Source: Achromobacter pestifer | Lineage (GTDB): Bacteria > Pseudomonadota > Gammaproteobacteria > Burkholderiales > Burkholderiaceae_B | DNA: 64,000 nt | Assembly: GCF_013267355.1 (NCBI RefSeq) | Contig: NZ_CP053985.1 | Coordinates: 6,324,001-6,388,000 of the forward strand | Direction of reading: 5' to 3' | Shown here: one piece after another, positions 61,983-64,000 of the stretch | Layout of the letters: every line of letters starts with the position of its first letter | How positions within the stretch are numbered: position 1 is the first letter of the stretch | The notes under the pieces: generated by a model | What the model was told of the DNA's origin: nothing | Databases searched by the model: none | What the model saw: only the letters and a program-made list of their open reading frames with translations | Position numbers and translations under genes: made by a program

Positions 61983-63011
61983 TCAGTCGGCCGATATGCC
62001 CGCCTGGGACGCGACGGCAGCCCATTTGGGGACTTCCTGCGCCACCCTGGCTTTCAATTCCTCGGAGGAACTGGCGACCACTCGGAATCCGAGACCGTCC
62101 AGCTGCTTGCGGACCGGCTCCTTGCCCAGCACTTCGGCCACGGCCTTGTTGACGCGTTCAACCGTGGCGGCTGGCGTGCCTGCCGGAGCGAACAGCGCCT
62201 GGATGGTTTCGGAGCGGAAATCCGCAAAGCCGGATTGCGCGATCGTCGGCACGCCGGAAAGCGCCGGCCAGCGTTCGTCGCCGCCCACGGCCAGGGCCCT
62301 GAGCCTGCCTTCGGCAAGAAACGACTGGGCTGCGGGCAGCGCGGCCAAGGCGCAATCGACCTGGCCGCCCAGCGCGGCCAACACCGCGGGCGCGGCGCCC
62401 GAGTACGGCACGTGCAATGCCTGGACGCCCGCGCGCCGCCACAGCAGTTCGGCCGCCAAATGCACGCTGTTGCCATTGCCCGGCGTGGCGTACGTGAGCG
62501 TTCCCGGATCACGCCCGGCGGCGTCCTGCAGATCCTTGAGCGTGGCCAAGCCGCTTTCGGCGCGGACCACGATGACGTCGGGAGAACTGACCGCCAGGCT
62601 CACCGGCGCGAAATCGCGCACCGGGTCATAGGCGGGCCGTTCCCGGGCAATCGCGGGATTCGTGACGAACGAGGACGACACCAGCAGCAGCGTGCCGCCG
62701 TCGGCCTCGGCCTTCGCCACCGACGCCACGCCGATGTTGCCGCTGGCGCCCGGACGGTTCTCCACGATCACGCTCTGGCCCAGATACGCCGGCAGCTGCG
62801 CGGCAAGCAGGCGCGCGATGATGTCCGTGGTGCCCCCAGCAGCAAACGGCACCACCAGGCGCACGGGCTTGCGCGAACTCCTGCCAAAGAAGGGAACGAG
62901 CTGCTTGGCTTGGCCCATCGCGGGGACCGCGCAAAGCGCGGCCGTACAGGCGGCGGCCCGAAGCACGCGTCTTCTTGCCGCCAGCCGGGATATGCCATCG
63001 TCATCGCTCAT
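61983..63011 (-). CDS. Bug-family (TctC-like) periplasmic solute receptor
   Basis: 342 residues; SD GAGGAGA upstream. The N-terminus carries an Arg-rich stretch (AARRRVLRAAACTAALCAVPAMG) before the signal core. The mature part has RKPVRLVVPFAAGGTTDIIARLL and VIVENRPGASGNIGVAS. It is the second Bug in this aromatic unit, 41 bases before the dioxygenase. The extra QLVPFFGRSS between signal and first strand is unusual for the family. Confidence 0.92.
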   Translation of the reverse strand: MSDDDGISRLAARRRVLRAAACTAALCAVPAMGQAKQLVPFFGRSSRKPVRLVVPFAAGGTTDIIARLLAAQLPAYLGQSVIVENRPGASGNIGVASVAKAEADGGTLLLVSSSFVTNPAIARERPAYDPVRDFAPVSLAVSSPDVIVVRAESGLATLKDLQDAAGRDPGTLTYATPGNGNSVHLAAELLWRRAGVQALHVPYSGAAPAVLAALGGQVDCALAALPAAQSFLAEGRLRALAVGGDERWPALSGVPTIAQSGFADFRSETIQALFAPAGTPAATVERVNKAVAEVLGKEPVRKQLDGLGFRVVASSSEELKARVAQEVPKWAAVASQAGISAD

Positions 63012-63081
63012 TCCATGTCTCCTCGATAATTTTTTTTGTCGATGGCGCCGCGCGCAGGCTGGCGCAGGCCATCGTCCGGCA

Positions 63082-63612
63082 TCAGCTGTCCGCTTTTTCC
63101 TTCAGGAAGCCGTCTGTGCCGTAGACCAAGCCGGTGTTTTCGGCAGCACGCACCACGTCCGGATGCCAGGCGATGCGGCCGCATTCCTCGTCGGTGCCGC
63201 CGACCACGGAATAGACGACCAGGGCATGCGGGTTGGGATTGCGGAATCCACGCATCACGCCGATGGGGCAGGAAATCACGTCCCACTGGTTCAGCATGAC
63301 CGAGTGTTCGCCCTTCTCGCCCCAGATCACTTCCATCTGGCCGTTCAGCGGGCAGAAGACTTCCTCGGTCTTGTGGGCATGCAGGCTGGCGCCCTGTCCC
63401 ACGGGAATTTCGATGAAGGTCACGCCAAAGCGATGGTTGCCGGGGATGGCGGGCTCCACGCCTTTGTTCTCCAGCACGCCGCGGTTCATAATCTTGTAGA
63501 TGTTCTTCTTCATGCCCGGCAGGCGGCTCTCGATGAAGGTCTCGCGATAGGGCTCGACCTTGCCCCAGCGCGCGATGCGGGTGGCTTCCATTTCCTGGCG
63601 GTTGATATCCAT
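63082..63612 (-). CDS. Cupin-domain protein
   Basis: 176 residues; SD AAAGGAA before the ATG. One cupin core is visible: GASLHAHKTEEVFCPLNGQMEVIWGE (first metal motif, His-x-His and Glu) and WDVISCPIGVMRGFRNPNP (second motif, without the usual His). It may be a ring-cleaving dioxygenase, an isomerase or a regulator-like protein. It is the first gene of the porin/Bug/dioxygenase unit and divergent from the LysR at 63774. The specific function is unknown. Confidence 0.82.
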   Translation of the reverse strand: MDINRQEMEATRIARWGKVEPYRETFIESRLPGMKKNIYKIMNRGVLENKGVEPAIPGNHRFGVTFIEIPVGQGASLHAHKTEEVFCPLNGQMEVIWGEKGEHSVMLNQWDVISCPIGVMRGFRNPNPHALVVYSVVGGTDEECGRIAWHPDVVRAAENTGLVYGTDGFLKEKADS

Positions 63613-63773
63613 GTCATTCCTTTTTTTGATGAGCCTTAAACGGAGAATTGCTGCGTATTTCTCGCGGCTGATGCAAGTTAAAGCTCCGCACTACACAGCG
63701 TCCACTACCATTTTCTTACCGCTCTCATATAATTTTGTTATGACTCAATCCACCCCATAGGGAAGATACGGAA

Positions 63774-64000
63774 ATGGACCTGCGGCAACTCCGCTACTTT
63801 GTCGTCCTGGCCAACCAGGGGCACTTCGGCCGCGCCGCAAGCGTCCTGCATGTGGCGCAGCCCGCGCTCACGCGCCAGATCCGGCTGCTGGAAGAAGAAC
63901 TCGGCGTCCAGCTCTTCGTGCGCCACTCGCGCGGCGCGTCTCCCACCGAAGAAGCCGCCTTCCTGCTGGAGCGCGCCTCCTTCCTGCTGCGCTACGCAGA
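63774..64000 (+). CDS. LysR family regulator, 5' part only (runs off the window)
   Basis: The first 75 codons are present. MDLRQLRYFVVLANQGHFGRAA, with helix ending AQPALTRQIRLLEEELGVQLF, is a complete LysR HTH. It is divergent from the cupin-led operon, which it probably activates. The intergenic region 63613-63773 is AT-rich and holds no gene; I found no strong palindrome there. Confidence 0.9.
   Translation, partial: MDLRQLRYFVVLANQGHFGRAASVLHVAQPALTRQIRLLEEELGVQLFVRHSRGASPTEEAAFLLERASFLLRYA

Noticed and set aside
1..64000. CRISPR arrays, IS elements, tRNA or rRNA genes
   Set aside because: No regularly spaced repeats, transposase motifs, terminal inverted repeats or tRNA cloverleaf sequences were noticed on either strand.

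Overview
This 64 kb window is high-GC bacterial chromosome, almost wholly coding. It most resembles an Alcaligenaceae betaproteobacterium of the Achromobacter/Bordetella type. The evidence is six Bug-type (TctC-like) solute receptors without membrane partners, many LysR/GntR regulators divergent from small catabolic operons, a Burkholderiales-type trimeric porin, CaiB/BaiF CoA-transferases, and the absence of IS elements, phage genes, tRNAs or rRNAs. The taxonomic call is inference from gene content. All the genes look accessory and catabolic except an E1 pyruvate dehydrogenase gene.

Layout. 1-1110: 5' part of a penicillin-acylase-family lipoprotein. 1362-5846: a complete five-gene branched-chain-amino-acid-type ABC importer. 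5991-6629: two small envelope proteins. 6681-11633: two SDR dehydrogenases, an MHS-type symporter and an alpha/beta hydrolase, divergent from a LysR regulator. 11676-13402: isochorismatase-like hydrolase divergent from LysR; a paralogous copy of this pair lies at 21451-23215. 13399-20816: an aromatic island with an extradiol dioxygenase, TfdB-like hydroxylase, FAH-family hydrolase, GntR regulator, formylglycine-generating enzyme and type I sulfatase. 23397-25243: YceI and a Tat-exported FMN 2-hydroxyacid oxidase. 25259-30245: TetR-controlled tripartite efflux system (MFS, HlyD, NodT). 30238-30600: a scar joining a truncated lysR to a truncated doxX. 30645-34410: solitary aceE with a GcvA-like LysR upstream. 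34549-36948: Bug receptor and amidase.

37026-43410: a probable hydroxy-acid locus. Ketopantoate-reductase-like, D-tartrate-dehydratase-like and Bug genes are divergent from a LeuC/LeuD-like hydro-lyase and a LacI regulator, and two matching LacI-type operator candidates lie between the arms. 43428-54361: a CoA-dependent organic-acid region with two Bug receptors, two CaiB/BaiF CoA-transferases, a citryl-CoA-lyase-like protein, an ADP-forming acyl-CoA synthetase, GntR and LysR regulators, and two CitE/malyl-CoA-lyase-like proteins. 54641-57747: outer-membrane channel and periplasmic amidohydrolase. 57806-63612: porin, two Bug receptors, quinone-reductase-like dehydrogenase, intradiol (hydroxyquinol-type) dioxygenase and cupin, divergent from a LysR cut by the window end.

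The common theme is capture of scarce organic acids and aromatics by Bug receptors or porins, then ring cleavage, hydration or CoA-dependent cleavage to central metabolites, each unit under its own local regulator. The least conventional parts are the sulfatase plus meta-cleavage island and the CoA-transferase/citryl-CoA-lyase/CitE region.
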